Below are positions 51,336-62,853 of a stretch of DNA of 64,000 nt, in pieces. Position 1 is the stretch's first letter. Every line of letters starts with the position of its first letter. The stretch covers positions 62,001-126,000 of the forward strand of contig NZ_LMHA01000003.1 in NCBI RefSeq assembly GCF_001427635.1, read 5' to 3'. A program made the position numbers and the translations under genes. The notes under the pieces are model-generated. The model made no database searches and was not told the DNA's origin. It saw nothing but the letters and a program-made list of their open reading frames with translations. Origin of the DNA: Pseudoxanthomonas sp. Root65. Its GTDB lineage: Bacteria; Pseudomonadota; Gammaproteobacteria; Xanthomonadales; Xanthomonadaceae.

Positions 51336-51419
51336 GCTGCGGCACGGTGGTTTTCGTCGGCCGATAGCGGCCGGCGGCGCGTGATGAACGCGATGTTTCA
51401 AGTTGGTGCATCACAAGGC

Positions 51420-51448
51420 TTGCAATGCACCGGCGTATTCATCATAAT
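51420..51448 (+). promoter_or_regulatory. Sigma-70-type promoter for initiator tRNA
   Basis: TTGCAA (51420-51425), a 17-base spacer, CATAAT (51443-51448). It ends 11 bases before the tRNA 5' end, which is right for a tRNA promoter with a short leader. It likely also drives the rimP-nusA-infB operon. Confidence 0.7.
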
Positions 51449-51459
51449 TTCGCTTCTGC

Positions 51460-51536
51460 TGCGGGGTGGAGCAGTCTGGCAGCTCGTCGGGCTCATAACC
51501 CGAAGGTCGCAGGTTCAAATCCTGCCCCCGCTACCA
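51460..51536 (+). tRNA. Initiator tRNA-fMet (anticodon CAT)
   Basis: 77 bases with encoded CCA. Anticodon loop CTCATAA sits on a stem with three G-C pairs (GGG/CCC), the hallmark of initiator tRNA, and the A11-T24 pair fits too. The acceptor pairs 2-71 to 7-66, while 1 and 72 are T and T, an unpaired end as required of initiators. It heads the rimP-nusA-infB operon, as metY does in E. coli. Confidence 0.95.
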
Positions 51537-51632
51537 TGTTTGACCGAGGCCGCCTGAGTGCAGGCGGCCGACGAAGAACCTGGGCACGCAACGACGCATG
51601 TTCCCGTCGTTGCACCGACATCCAGCGTATCG

Positions 51633-51668
51633 GACAAGGGGCCCATCGGGCCCCTTGTCTGTTTCAGC
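51633..51668 (+). terminator. Stem-loop terminator/attenuator between initiator tRNA and rimP
   Basis: Perfect 12-bp stem (51633-51644 with 51648-51659) around ATC; the outer pairs can extend it. It is followed by a short T-rich stretch TGTTTC. The weak T-run suggests partial read-through into rimP. Confidence 0.7.
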
Positions 51669-51702
51669 GGCACGCAACACCACGAACATCGGCAGCGAAT
51701 CC

Positions 51703-52317
51703 GTGAGCGACAAGGGCAACGACATCGCCAACCTGCTGGCACCCACCGTCCAGGCACTGGGCGTTGAACTGCTCGGCATCGAATACCTGCCGGCGCCCGG
51801 CGGCGCCACGGTGCGCCTGTACATCGACGTGCAGGAAGCCGAGCGCGCCACGCGCCACGTCAACATCGAGGACTGCGAGGCGGTAAGCCGCGAAGTCTCC
51901 GCGCAGCTCGACGTCGAGGACCCGATCACCGGCAATTACACGCTGGAAGTGTCGTCGCCGGGCGTGGACCGTCCGCTGTTCCAGCTGGCGCACTTCGCGC
52001 GCTTCGTCGGCGAATCGGCGAAGGTCGTGCTGAAGCTGCCGCAGGAGCGTCGTCGTCGCCTGCAGGGCACGATCAGCCGCATCGAGGGCGACAGCATCGT
52101 GTTCACCGTCGATGGCGCCGAGATGACGGTGGCGTTCGACAATATTGACAAGGCGCGCCTGGTTCCCGACTGGGCCGCGCTGGGCCTGGCGCCCGAGAAA
52201 CCCGGTGGCGGCCGCAAGGCCCCTGCCAAGAAGGCCGGCGACGCCAAGCGCGCACCTGCCAAGCAAACCAAGAAAAAACCCAACCAACCGGCGGCCCGCA
52301 AGCCGCGCGCGGAGTGA
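51703..52317 (+). CDS. rimP: Ribosome maturation factor RimP
   Basis: A 204-residue factor for 30S subunit assembly. Core motifs are [38 protein letters not shown] and [14 protein letters not shown]. After about residue 160 it has a basic Lys/Ala/Pro-rich tail absent in E. coli RimP (150 residues). GTG start at 51703 is chosen as the family N-terminus [13 protein letters not shown] begins there; the longer frame upstream runs through the terminator. nusA starts 3 bases later. Confidence 0.93.
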   Translation: MSDKGNDIANLLAPTVQALGVELLGIEYLPAPGGATVRLYIDVQEAERATRHVNIEDCEAVSREVSAQLDVEDPITGNYTLEVSSPGVDRPLFQLAHFARFVGESAKVVLKLPQERRRRLQGTISRIEGDSIVFTVDGAEMTVAFDNIDKARLVPDWAALGLAPEKPGGGRKAPAKKAGDAKRAPAKQTKKKPNQPAARKPRAE

Positions 52318-52320
52318 TCA

Positions 52321-53832
52321 ATGAGTAAGGAACTGTTGCTGGTCGTGGATGCGGTGGCCAACGAGAAGGGCGTGCCGCGCGAAGTGATCTTCGATGCCAT
52401 CGAGGCTGCCCTGGCGTCCGCTGCCAAGAAGCGCTACATGGACCAGGACGTGCAGGTGCGCGTCACCATCGACCACAAGGACGGCAGCTACGAGACGTTC
52501 CGCCGCTGGGAAGTGGTGGCCGACGACGTGGTGATGGAATCGCCCGACCGCCAGATCCGCCTGATGGATGCCGAGGACGAGGCCGAAGGCGCCGAAGTCG
52601 GCGACTGGATCGAAGAGAAGATCGAGAACCCCGATTTCGGCCGCATCGCCGCGCAGGCCGCCAAGCAGGTCATCGTGCAGCGCGTCCGCGAAGCCGAGCG
52701 CGCGCAGGTCGTCGATGCCTGGAAGGACCGCGTGGGCGAGCTGGTCACCGGCGTGGTCAAGCGTGCCGAGCGCGGCAACATCTACGTGGACCTGGGCGGC
52801 AACGCCGAGGCCTTCATCCCGAAGGACAAGGGCATCCCGCGCGACGTGCTGCGCGCCGGCGACCGCGTCCGCGGCTACCTGTTCGACGTGCGCTACGAAC
52901 CCCGCGGCCCGCAGCTGTTCATCAGCCGCGCCGCGCCGGAATTCATGATCGAACTGTTCAAGCTGGAAGTGCCCGAAGTGGGCCAGGGCCTGGTCGAGAT
53001 CAAGGCCTGCGCACGCGATCCGGGCGACCGCGCCAAGATCGCCGTGCTGGCGCACGACACCCGCACCGATCCCATCGGCGCCTGCATCGGCATGCGCGGT
53101 TCCCGCGTGCAGGCGGTGAGCAACGAGCTCAACGGCGAGCGTGTGGACATCGTGCTGTGGAACGACAACCCGGCCACCTTCGTCATCAACGCGATGGCGC
53201 CGGCGGAAGTGCAGTCGATCATCGTCGATGAAGAAAAGCATTCGATGGACCTGGCTGTCGCGGAAGACCGCCTGGCGCAGGCCATCGGCAAGGGCGGCCA
53301 GAACGTGCGCTTGGCCAGCCGCCTGACCAACTGGCAGCTCAACGTCATGACCGCCGACCAGGTGCAGGCCAAGAGCGAGGCTGAACAGGCCATCGCCCGC
53401 CAGCTGTTCATGGACAAGCTGGAAGTGGACGAGGAAATCGCCGCCATCCTGGTCAGCGAAGGCTTCAGCACGGTCGAGGAAATCGCCTACGTGCCGGTCG
53501 GCGAGCTGCTGGCCGTCGAGGGCTTCGACGAGGACATCGTCGAGGAGCTGCGTTCGCGTGCCCGCGATGCCCTGCTGAACGAGGCGCTGGCCGAGGAAGA
53601 GGGCCTGGAAGAGAACCACCCGGCCGAGGACCTGCTGGCGCTGGAAGGCATGGACGAGGAGACCGCGTTCGCGCTGGCCTCGCACGGCGTACGCACCAGC
53701 GAGGACCTGTCCGACCTGGCCGCCGACGAAGTGGTCGAGTTCGGCATCGAGGGCCTGGACGAGGGTCGCGCCGCGGCGCTGATCCTGGCCGCCCGCGCCG
53801 AGGAAATCGCTCGTCTGGAGCGCGGCGCATGA
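52321..53832 (+). CDS. nusA: Transcription termination/antitermination factor NusA
   Basis: A 503-residue RNA-polymerase-associated factor. An N-terminal polymerase-binding domain (about 1-125) is followed by S1 (about 135-200, GVVKRAERGNIYVDLGGNAEAF), KH1 (about 230-280, IGMRGSRVQ) and KH2 (about 300-350, IGKGGQNVRLASRLT). Two C-terminal acidic helix-hairpin-helix repeats (about 360-500) follow. Overall architecture matches E. coli (495). The last codons are partly duplicated downstream. Confidence 0.97.
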   Translation: MSKELLLVVDAVANEKGVPREVIFDAIEAALASAAKKRYMDQDVQVRVTIDHKDGSYETFRRWEVVADDVVMESPDRQIRLMDAEDEAEGAEVGDWIEEKIENPDFGRIAAQAAKQVIVQRVREAERAQVVDAWKDRVGELVTGVVKRAERGNIYVDLGGNAEAFIPKDKGIPRDVLRAGDRVRGYLFDVRYEPRGPQLFISRAAPEFMIELFKLEVPEVGQGLVEIKACARDPGDRAKIAVLAHDTRTDPIGACIGMRGSRVQAVSNELNGERVDIVLWNDNPATFVINAMAPAEVQSIIVDEEKHSMDLAVAEDRLAQAIGKGGQNVRLASRLTNWQLNVMTADQVQAKSEAEQAIARQLFMDKLEVDEEIAAILVSEGFSTVEEIAYVPVGELLAVEGFDEDIVEELRSRARDALLNEALAEEEGLEENHPAEDLLALEGMDEETAFALASHGVRTSEDLSDLAADEVVEFGIEGLDEGRAAALILAARAEEIARLERGA

Positions 53833-53869
53833 GCACCATCCGGGCCCGCCTGGACTGCGGCGCATGAGC
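53812..53869. repeat. Direct repeat of the nusA 3' end
   Basis: 53812-53834 and 53847-53869 match at 20 of 23 bases, including a 13-base identical core with the nusA stop codon. The second copy carries an extra in-frame TGA outside any gene. It looks like a small tandem duplication. Confidence 0.6.
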
Positions 53870-53974
53870 CACCCATGAACACCGCCCTGGCACCCGCAGG
53901 GCTTAGAATTCCCCCTCTTGAACAGGGTTGCCCCACCACCACCGGGGGGGCGCAAGACCCAAACTAGGATCCGA

Positions 53975-56623
<2,649 letters not shown>

Positions 56624-56740
56624 GGCGAGGAGTGAGTGGAGAGGAGTGAGGAGTGAGCGAAAGCACTCCAACGAACCTCCACTCACAACCGCCGCCTCTG
56701 TCCTACCTCGCTTCTCACTCCTCTCCGCTCACTCCTCGCC
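56624..56740. repeat. 30-bp inverted repeat between infB and rbfA
   Basis: Arms 56624-56653 and 56711-56740 are complementary over 30 bases with two mismatches, both G-U in RNA. The loop is 57 bases. The arms are built from GGAGTGAG-like repeats. It starts at the base after the infB stop and ends 2 bases before the rbfA ATG. Confidence 0.85.
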
Positions 56741-56742
56741 CC

Positions 56743-57114
56743 ATGCCCGCCAAGTCGTTCCACCGCACCGACCGCGTTTCCGCCCAGCTCCGCCGTGAGT
56801 TGGGCACGCTCGTGCACGAGGCCGTGCGCGAGCACGGGCTGCCGTCGGTCAGCGTGTCCGACGTGGAAGTCACTCGCGACATGGCGCACGCCAAGGTGTT
56901 CGTCACCGCGCTGATGCCGGAGCGTTCCGTCGAGGCGGTGAAGGGCCTGAAGGAACTGGCCTGGGGCCTGCGCATGGAACTGGCGCGGCGGGTGAAGATG
57001 CGGCACGTGCCGGAACTGCATTTCCACTACGACGACTCCGTCGACCGCGGCGAACGCATCGAGACGCTGCTGCGCGACAATCCTCCGGTGCCCGAGTCCG
57101 ACGACGAGACCTGA
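56743..57114 (+). CDS. rbfA: Ribosome-binding factor A
   Basis: A 123-residue KH-fold factor for late 30S maturation and cold growth. The core has FHRTDRVSAQLRRELGTLVHEAV, VSVSDVEVTRDMAHAKVFVT and LHFHYDDSVDRGERI. ATG at 56743 matches the family N-terminus but has no Shine-Dalgarno site because a large inverted repeat occupies that space. An in-frame GTG at 56653, behind GGAG, would add 30 residues encoded by the repeat. Translation may rely on coupling or on that GTG. Confidence 0.93.
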   Translation: MPAKSFHRTDRVSAQLRRELGTLVHEAVREHGLPSVSVSDVEVTRDMAHAKVFVTALMPERSVEAVKGLKELAWGLRMELARRVKMRHVPELHFHYDDSVDRGERIETLLRDNPPVPESDDET

Positions 57115-57125
57115 TACGTCATGTC

Positions 57126-57147
57126 GTAGAGCGGAGCTTGCTCCGCT
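57126..57147 (+). repeat. GTAG-type palindromic repeat (REP/SMAG-like)
   Basis: GTAG then an 8-bp perfect hairpin AGCGGAGC-TT-GCTCCGCT. First of three such elements between rbfA and truB. Confidence 0.75.
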
Positions 57148-57187
57148 GCTCTCCGTATCGGCATCCGCATGTCCGCTTCGCAGGCAA

Positions 57188-57208
57188 GTCGAGCAAGCTC
57201 GACGCTAC
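57188..57208 (-). repeat. GTAG-type palindromic repeat, reverse orientation
   Basis: Hairpin GTCGAGC-AA-GCTCGAC followed by G and CTAC, which is GTAG read on the other strand. Opposite to the first element. Confidence 0.75.
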
Positions 57209-57262
57209 TGTCAGCGCCGCGGCGCTCCGGTCGTGATGATCGGAACCTGGCCGCATCAAGAC

Positions 57263-57283
57263 GTCGGGCGGGCTCGACGCTAC
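57263..57283 (-). repeat. GTAG-type palindromic repeat, reverse orientation, slightly diverged
   Basis: Hairpin GTCGGGC-GG-GCTCGAC (one G-U type pair) followed by G and CTAC. Ends 41 bases before the truB ATG. Confidence 0.65.
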
Positions 57284-57324
57284 GATGCGGCGATTCCCCG
57301 CCACACCACCTGATCTGGGACCGC

Positions 57325-58275
57325 ATGGCAGGACGCATCCAATTCCGCCCGCTGGATGGCCTGCTGCTGCTGGACAAGCCGCAGGGCATGAGCTCGAACG
57401 GCGCGCTGCAGGTTGCGCGGCGCCTGTTCCGCGCCGAGAAGGGCGGACACACCGGCAGCCTCGACCCGCTCGCCACCGGCCTGTTGCCGCTTTGCTTCGG
57501 CGAGGCCACCAAGATCGCCGGCCTGCTGCTGGGGTCGCGCAAGGCCTACGACACGGTCGCCGTGCTGGGCACAACCACCGATACCGACGACGCCGACGGC
57601 GCGCCGCTGCGCGAGCGCCCGGTGCCGTCCCTGGACGTGGCGACGATCACCGCGGCCCTGGCGCCGCTGACCGGCCGCATCCGTCAGCGGGCGCCGATCT
57701 ATTCCGCGCTCAAGCAGGGTGGGGAACCGCTCTATACCAAGGCGCGCCGCGGCGACGTCATCGAGGCGCCCGAGCGCGACGTCGAGGTCCACCGCATCGA
57801 GATCATGGAGATCGCCCCTGGCCGCCTGTCGCTGCGGGTGGAATGCGGGTCCGGCACCTACGTGCGCAGCCTGGTCCGCGACCTGGGCGAGGCGCTGGGC
57901 TGTGGCGCGCATGTCGGGGCGCTGCGGCGGCTGTGGGTCGACCCGTTCCTCCAGCCGCGCATGCTCACGCTGGACGCGCTGCAGGCAATGGCTGAACACG
58001 GCGGCGAAGCGGCCCTGGACGCCTGCCTGCTGCCGGTCGAAGCCGGCCTGGCCGGGTTCCCGCGTGTCGAGGTGGACATCGCCGGCGGGCGCCGGCTGGC
58101 GCAGGGCCAGCGGCTGCCCGGATACCCGCCCAGCGACGGTCCGGTGGCGATCCACGGGCCGGACGGGCGTGTCCTGGGGCTGGGGACGGTCAATGCCGAA
58201 GGCACGCTGTCGCCGCAGCGCCTGTTCGCCTGGGCGGTCGCCGGCACCGCGCAGAAAGCCGGACACATTCAATAA
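57325..58275 (+). CDS. truB: tRNA pseudouridine(55) synthase
   Basis: A 316-residue enzyme that makes the universal pseudouridine 55 in the tRNA T-arm. Catalytic Asp47 is in [45 protein letters not shown] and [21 protein letters not shown] are also family motifs. A C-terminal PUA-like domain follows from about 245. The ATG at 57325 is used; a longer frame runs back into the repeats. Confidence 0.96.
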   Translation: MAGRIQFRPLDGLLLLDKPQGMSSNGALQVARRLFRAEKGGHTGSLDPLATGLLPLCFGEATKIAGLLLGSRKAYDTVAVLGTTTDTDDADGAPLRERPVPSLDVATITAALAPLTGRIRQRAPIYSALKQGGEPLYTKARRGDVIEAPERDVEVHRIEIMEIAPGRLSLRVECGSGTYVRSLVRDLGEALGCGAHVGALRRLWVDPFLQPRMLTLDALQAMAEHGGEAALDACLLPVEAGLAGFPRVEVDIAGGRRLAQGQRLPGYPPSDGPVAIHGPDGRVLGLGTVNAEGTLSPQRLFAWAVAGTAQKAGHIQ

Positions 58276-58279
58276 AACC

Positions 58280-58308
58280 TTGTTTCACAAGGACCTGGCG
58301 GCTACACT
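58280..58308 (+). promoter_or_regulatory. Sigma-70-type promoter for rpsO
   Basis: TTGTTT (58280-58285), a 17-base spacer, TACACT (58303-58308), starting 5 bases after the truB stop. The -10 box lies in the loop of a GGCGGC/GCCGCC dyad (58297-58302 with 58311-58316). It leaves a leader of about 110 bases before rpsO. Confidence 0.6.
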
Positions 58309-58426
58309 ACGCCGCCGGTTTTATACCGGCATATCCGCTATTTCCCTGCTTCATCAACGGCGAGCCAGGCGGTGCGCGCGGAGGACACCCGCGTTCCTGC
58401 AGGCCACGCATCAACACGAGAACAGC

Positions 58427-58687
58427 ATGTCCATCGATACCCAGAAAGTGATTGCCGACAACGCGCGCGGTACCAACGACACCGGCTCCCCGGAAGTCCA
58501 GGTGGCCCTGATCACCGCCCGCATCGAACACCTGAGCGGTCACTTCAAGACCCACAAGAAGGATCACCACAGCCGCCGTGGTCTGCTGCAGCTGGTCAAC
58601 CGCCGCCGCAGCCTGCTTGACTACCTCAAGAAGAAAGACAACGAGCGCTACAAGGCCCTGATCGAGAAGCTGGGTCTGCGTCGCTGA
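58427..58687 (+). CDS. rpsO: 30S ribosomal protein S15
   Basis: An 86-residue primary 16S rRNA-binding protein. Conserved [39 protein letters not shown] and [13 protein letters not shown] define it. ATG at 58427. In other bacteria S15 represses its own translation by binding its leader; the 110-base leader here could serve this, but I cannot show the fold. A terminator hairpin follows the gene. Confidence 0.98.
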   Translation: MSIDTQKVIADNARGTNDTGSPEVQVALITARIEHLSGHFKTHKKDHHSRRGLLQLVNRRRSLLDYLKKKDNERYKALIEKLGLRR

Positions 58688-58697
58688 TATACCCCCG

Positions 58698-58730
58698 ACC
58701 GCGGCGCAGAGATGCGCCGCGGTTTGCATT
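58698..58730 (+). terminator. Stem-loop after rpsO
   Basis: Perfect 10-bp stem (58698-58707 with 58714-58723), loop AGAGAT, followed by TTGCATTT. The weak T-run suggests partial read-through into pnp, like the rpsO-pnp junction of E. coli where RNase III also acts. Confidence 0.7.
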
Positions 58731-58870
58731 TCAGGGAACGGAATGCGCTGCATCCGCTGGCCGCACCGGGCCCGCCCCTCAAAGCACCACCGGCCGGACG
58801 CATCCGGCCAGCCGCACGCGACAAGGGTCGCGTGAGGTCCAACCCGCACAAGGCACCTCAAGGAACCAAC

Positions 58871-60979
58871 GTGGCAAAAATCACCAAAACCTTCCAGTAC
58901 GGCAAGCACCAGGTCACCCTGGAAACCGGCGAAGTCGCCCGCCAGGCCGGCGGCGCCGTCGTCGTCAAGTTCGACGACACCGTACTGCTGGTCACCGCCG
59001 TGGCCGCGAAGTCGGCCCGCGAAGGCCAGGACTTCTTCCCGCTGACGGTCGACTACCAGGAGAAGTTCTACGCCGGCGGCCGTATCCCCGGTGGCTTCTT
59101 CAAGCGTGAAGGCCGCGCGACCGAGAAGGAGACGCTGATCTCCCGCCTGATCGACCGCCCGCTGCGTCCGCTGTTCCCGGAAGAATTCCGCAATGAAGTG
59201 CAGGTCATCGCCACGGTGATGTCGCTGAACCCGGAGATCGACGGCGACATCCCGGCGCTGATCGGCGCCTCCGCCGCCGTCGCCCTGACCGGCGCGCCGT
59301 TCAACGGCCCGATCGGTGCGGCCAAGGTCGGCTACATCAACGGCGAGTACGTGCTCAACCCGACCGTCAGCGAGCTGAAGGACTCCAAGCTGGAGCTCGT
59401 CGTCGCCGGTACCGCCAACGCCGTGCTGATGGTCGAATCCGAAGCCGCCGAGCTTTCGGAAGAAGTGATGCTGGGCGCCGTGATGTTCGGTCACCGCGAG
59501 ATGCAGAAGGTCATCGCCGTGATCAACGAGCTGGTCGCCGAAGCCGGCAAGCCGAAGTGGGACTGGCAGCCGCCGGCCAAGAACGAAGGCCTGATCGCCG
59601 CGCTGCGCAACGCCGTGGGCGACAGCCTGGCCGGCGCCTTCCAGGTGCGCGACAAGATCGAGCGTCGCGACACCATTTCCAGCCTCAAGAAGGCCATCCT
59701 CAACACGCTGGCCCCGCAGGCCGAGAGCAATGCGTGGAGCACCGGCGAGCTGTCGAAGGAATTCAGCGAGCAGGAATACCAGACCATGCGCGCCTCGGTC
59801 CTGAAGACCAAGGTCCGCATCGACGGCCGTGCGCTGGACCAGGTGCGTCCGATCTCCTCCCAGGTCAGCGTGCTGCCGCGCGTGCACGGCTCGGCGCTGT
59901 TCACCCGTGGCGAGACGCAGGCCATCGTGGCCGTCACCCTCGGCACTGCGCGTGACGGCCAGGTCATCGACGCCGTCGGCGGCGAGTGGAAGGACCACTT
60001 CCTGTTCCACTACAACTTCCCTCCGTTCTCGGTGGGCGAAGCCGGCCGCATGATGGGCCCGAAGCGTCGCGAAATCGGCCACGGCCGCCTCGCCAAGCGC
60101 GGCGTGCTCGCCGTGATGCCGACGATGGAAGCGTTCCCGTACACCATCCGCGTGGTCTCGGAAATCACCGAGTCCAACGGTTCCTCCTCGATGGCCTCGG
60201 TCTGCGGCAGCTCGCTGGCGCTGATGGATGCCGGCGTGCCGATCAAGGCGCCGGTGGCCGGCATCGCGATGGGCCTGGTGAAGGAAGGCGACGAGTTCGT
60301 CGTGCTGAGCGACATCCTGGGTGACGAAGACCACCTGGGCGACATGGACTTCAAGGTCGCCGGTACCGCCAACGGCGTGTCCGCGCTGCAGATGGACATC
60401 AAGATCGAAGGCATCACCGAAGAGATCATGAAGCAGGCGCTGACGCAGGCGAAGGCCGGCCGACTGCACATCCTGGGCGAAATGGCCCATGCGATGTCGG
60501 CACCGCGCCAGGAACTGAGCGAGTTCGCGCCGCGCCTGATCACCATCAAGATCCACCCCGACAAGATCCGCGAAGTGATCGGCAAGGGCGGTTCGGTGAT
60601 CCAGGCCATCACCAAGGAAACCGGCACGCAGATCGACATCCAGGACGACGGCACCATCACCATCGCCTCGGTGAACGGCGCCGCCGGCCAGGCCGCCAAG
60701 GCGCGCATCGAGCAGATCACGTCCGACGTCGAGCCGGGCCGCATCTACGAAGGCAAGGTCGCCAAGATCATGGACTTCGGCGCGTTCGTCACCATCCTGC
60801 CGGGCAAGGACGGCCTGGTGCACGTGTCGCAGATCTCCAACGACCGCGTCGAGAAGGTCAGCGACGCGCTGAAGGAAGGCGACGTGGTGAAGGTCAAGGT
60901 GCTGGAAGTCGACAAGCAGGGCCGCATCCGCCTGTCGATCAAGGCCGTGGAAGAGGGCGAGGGCGTGTCGGCCGAGTAA
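58871..60979 (+). CDS. pnp: Polyribonucleotide nucleotidyltransferase
   Basis: A 702-residue phosphorolytic 3'-5' exoribonuclease, core of the RNA degradosome. Two RNase PH domains (about 1-230 and 310-545) flank a helical part. The catalytic region includes [13 protein letters not shown] and [21 protein letters not shown] (about 550-615, [20 protein letters not shown]) and S1 (about 620-690, [21 protein letters not shown]) domains bind RNA. GTG start at 58871 with AAGGA 7 bases ahead. Confidence 0.98.
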   Translation: MAKITKTFQYGKHQVTLETGEVARQAGGAVVVKFDDTVLLVTAVAAKSAREGQDFFPLTVDYQEKFYAGGRIPGGFFKREGRATEKETLISRLIDRPLRPLFPEEFRNEVQVIATVMSLNPEIDGDIPALIGASAAVALTGAPFNGPIGAAKVGYINGEYVLNPTVSELKDSKLELVVAGTANAVLMVESEAAELSEEVMLGAVMFGHREMQKVIAVINELVAEAGKPKWDWQPPAKNEGLIAALRNAVGDSLAGAFQVRDKIERRDTISSLKKAILNTLAPQAESNAWSTGELSKEFSEQEYQTMRASVLKTKVRIDGRALDQVRPISSQVSVLPRVHGSALFTRGETQAIVAVTLGTARDGQVIDAVGGEWKDHFLFHYNFPPFSVGEAGRMMGPKRREIGHGRLAKRGVLAVMPTMEAFPYTIRVVSEITESNGSSSMASVCGSSLALMDAGVPIKAPVAGIAMGLVKEGDEFVVLSDILGDEDHLGDMDFKVAGTANGVSALQMDIKIEGITEEIMKQALTQAKAGRLHILGEMAHAMSAPRQELSEFAPRLITIKIHPDKIREVIGKGGSVIQAITKETGTQIDIQDDGTITIASVNGAAGQAAKARIEQITSDVEPGRIYEGKVAKIMDFGAFVTILPGKDGLVHVSQISNDRVEKVSDALKEGDVVKVKVLEVDKQGRIRLSIKAVEEGEGVSAE

Positions 60980-61006
60980 GCCGCGCGACATCGCGATGCG
61001 ATACGG

Positions 61007-61035
61007 AAAAGCGGGCTTCGGCCCGCTTTTTCTTT
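61007..61035. terminator. Bidirectional terminator between pnp and the lipoprotein gene
   Basis: 10-bp stem AAAAGCGGGC (61007-61016) with GCCCGCTTTT (61021-61030) around a TTCG tetraloop, then TCTTT. The A-run on the other side makes it work on both strands for the two convergent genes. Confidence 0.92.
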
Positions 61036-61036
61036 G

Positions 61037-62743
61037 CTACATCGGTGCGACCGGCGGACGCTGGCAGCCGAGCCACTGAGGTGAGGAAAGGTCCGTCAAG
61101 TCCATCACGCCGAAGGCGTAGGTGGACAACAGAATTCGTCCGTCCTGCCTTCCCATTGCGAGCGGCATCGACAGTCCCCCAAGTCGATGGGTCAAGGTGG
61201 AAGACACGGGCCCGACCTGCATTTCGTATACGTCGCCGGCAAGACTGCCCATGTGGGCGACGCCGGAGGTCACCAGGAAGCGGTTGCCGCCCAGATGGAG
61301 CAGAGGTCCGAACGGTTCGTGCCCGAGTATTTCCGCAGGCTGGCCATCACGCAGTACCGCGAGATACCCGCCGAATTCTCCATGAGAGATGGCGGCCACG
61401 AGCATGCCGTCATGTTCGACGGCGTGACTTACGTCGGTTTGCAGTCGACGCGATGCCTCCCGCCGCTGCCTGCCATTTGAGGCGTCACCGACGACTACCT
61501 CGCTCAGACGCTGAGCCTTGACGAGGCAGGTTGCATTTCGGATATCGCGTCGACGTGCGCTTCCTGGCCTCTCGCCCCCGAACATCTGAAAGGTGGCGGG
61601 AAACCAGTGCGATTCAAGCGCCTTGTTGATGCGCTCTCCGGGTGCGCCAGATCGCAAGAGAACTCTCGCCGCAAGTGTCGCCAGCTCGGGATCGGCATTA
61701 GAGAGAAGTGGCCAGATCGCCTCGTTTTTTGTGACGGCATGCGATTCAAAATCGGAAAGCAGCCGCAAGGCGATTGAAGCTTCACGCGTGTCCTTGCCGC
61801 CGAGTCGCCTCAAAAGGAGTGCCTCGAACGCACCATTCGGCGGGCTATTGTGGACTAGATTGAGGGGCAGGACGTCCAAGGAGAGGGCTTGCTCGTCCAG
61901 CACGCCGGCAATGCGTTCCCAATCGTCATCGGTGAGAGGCTTGACCAACGACAGGATGGACAGCGCGGCGTCCCTGCGCATGCCTATGTTGGCAGCCGCG
62001 AGGTGGTTGCGCAGAAACGCGGACAGGGAAGGCGACGCCGTGAAGGTGCGGGGATCCCAAGTCCGTCGTGCCACCAACAACGCCGCTTCCATGCGTGCCA
62101 TGTCGGGAGCTTGCTCATCTTCGGCGAGTGCGATGAAGGGAGCGATCACACGTTGTTCGGCGCCGTCGCGCCCGGGGTCGCCGAGAGGAAGATCTCTGGT
62201 GCCCCTCGAGCGCACGGACGAAAGGATCGCCGATGCCTGTGCGGGGTCGAGGCGTTCGCATGCGGGACGGCAACGTAGCTGCTGTTCCACGACCAGGACT
62301 GCATCCATGCCGAACTTGCCGGCAAGCTCGGCGTAGACCTCGCTCCGTCGCGGTGTCTGCATCAGCAGGCGCATTGTTTTCTCAAGTGATGGACGCAGTT
62401 CCAGTGGCGTCTTGTGGATTGCTGCAGCCTCAGGACCTAGTTCCAGACTCGATACGAACACGCGATGGATGCCAGCGTCGTCATCAAGACCCGCCAGGTT
62501 CACCAGCCACACACCGAGCTCCCTGTCCTGGTGCCGTGAGCTCAACAACAGCTTGATCGCCAGCCTGCGGGAGGGTGCCGGGTTGGCTTGCAGCCATTCA
62601 AGCGCCGGGTCGTTGTAGTGCTGGCGCCAGTCGTCCAGGCATTGCGCCGCCGTGCGGCAGGCCATCGATGGGCTCTCGCTGACGCATCCGGCCACGGCCA
62701 GTGCCAGCAGGGATACCGCCAGGATTCCGGCTGATGTTGTCAT
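61037..62743 (-). CDS. Large predicted lipoprotein of unknown function
   Basis: A 568-residue protein that I do not recognise. Residues 1-19 form a lipoprotein signal with lipobox AVAGC and acylated Cys20, so it should be anchored in the envelope. The middle (about 40-380) is almost all helical and resembles HEAT-type repeats, judged from regularly spaced Leu/Ala-rich stretches. The last 180 residues are Gly/Val-rich and likely beta strands (EFGGYLAVLRDG, LLHLGGNRFLVTSG). ATG at 62743 follows GAGGGG; a longer in-frame extension lacks a signal and is rejected. Two CxxxC-like pairs occur, CRTAAQC and CRPAC. No paralogue or partner lies near it. Confidence 0.7.
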   Translation of the reverse strand: MTTSAGILAVSLLALAVAGCVSESPSMACRTAAQCLDDWRQHYNDPALEWLQANPAPSRRLAIKLLLSSRHQDRELGVWLVNLAGLDDDAGIHRVFVSSLELGPEAAAIHKTPLELRPSLEKTMRLLMQTPRRSEVYAELAGKFGMDAVLVVEQQLRCRPACERLDPAQASAILSSVRSRGTRDLPLGDPGRDGAEQRVIAPFIALAEDEQAPDMARMEAALLVARRTWDPRTFTASPSLSAFLRNHLAAANIGMRRDAALSILSLVKPLTDDDWERIAGVLDEQALSLDVLPLNLVHNSPPNGAFEALLLRRLGGKDTREASIALRLLSDFESHAVTKNEAIWPLLSNADPELATLAARVLLRSGAPGERINKALESHWFPATFQMFGGERPGSARRRDIRNATCLVKAQRLSEVVVGDASNGRQRREASRRLQTDVSHAVEHDGMLVAAISHGEFGGYLAVLRDGQPAEILGHEPFGPLLHLGGNRFLVTSGVAHMGSLAGDVYEMQVGPVSSTLTHRLGGLSMPLAMGRQDGRILLSTYAFGVMDLTDLSSPQWLGCQRPPVAPM

Positions 62744-62853
62744 GCAACCCCTCGCATGTAGACCGCTGCCAGCATACCGGCTGGCCGTGGTCGGGACACA
62801 TCGTCCCCGTGGTTGCGACGTCCTGTCGCATGCCATCACCGATAATGGCGGCC

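Noticed and set aside
48666..51401. 911-codon open frame antisense to nuoM/nuoN
   Set aside because: Translation is His/Gln/Arg-rich junk typical of reversed GC-rich genes; it covers two genuine complex I genes.
51598..51702. In-frame upstream extension of rimP
   Set aside because: It runs through the terminator stem and has no similarity to RimP; GTG at 51703 fits the family.
58307..60991. 894-codon open frame antisense to pnp/rpsO
   Set aside because: Same bias artefact; no signal, domain or ribosome site.
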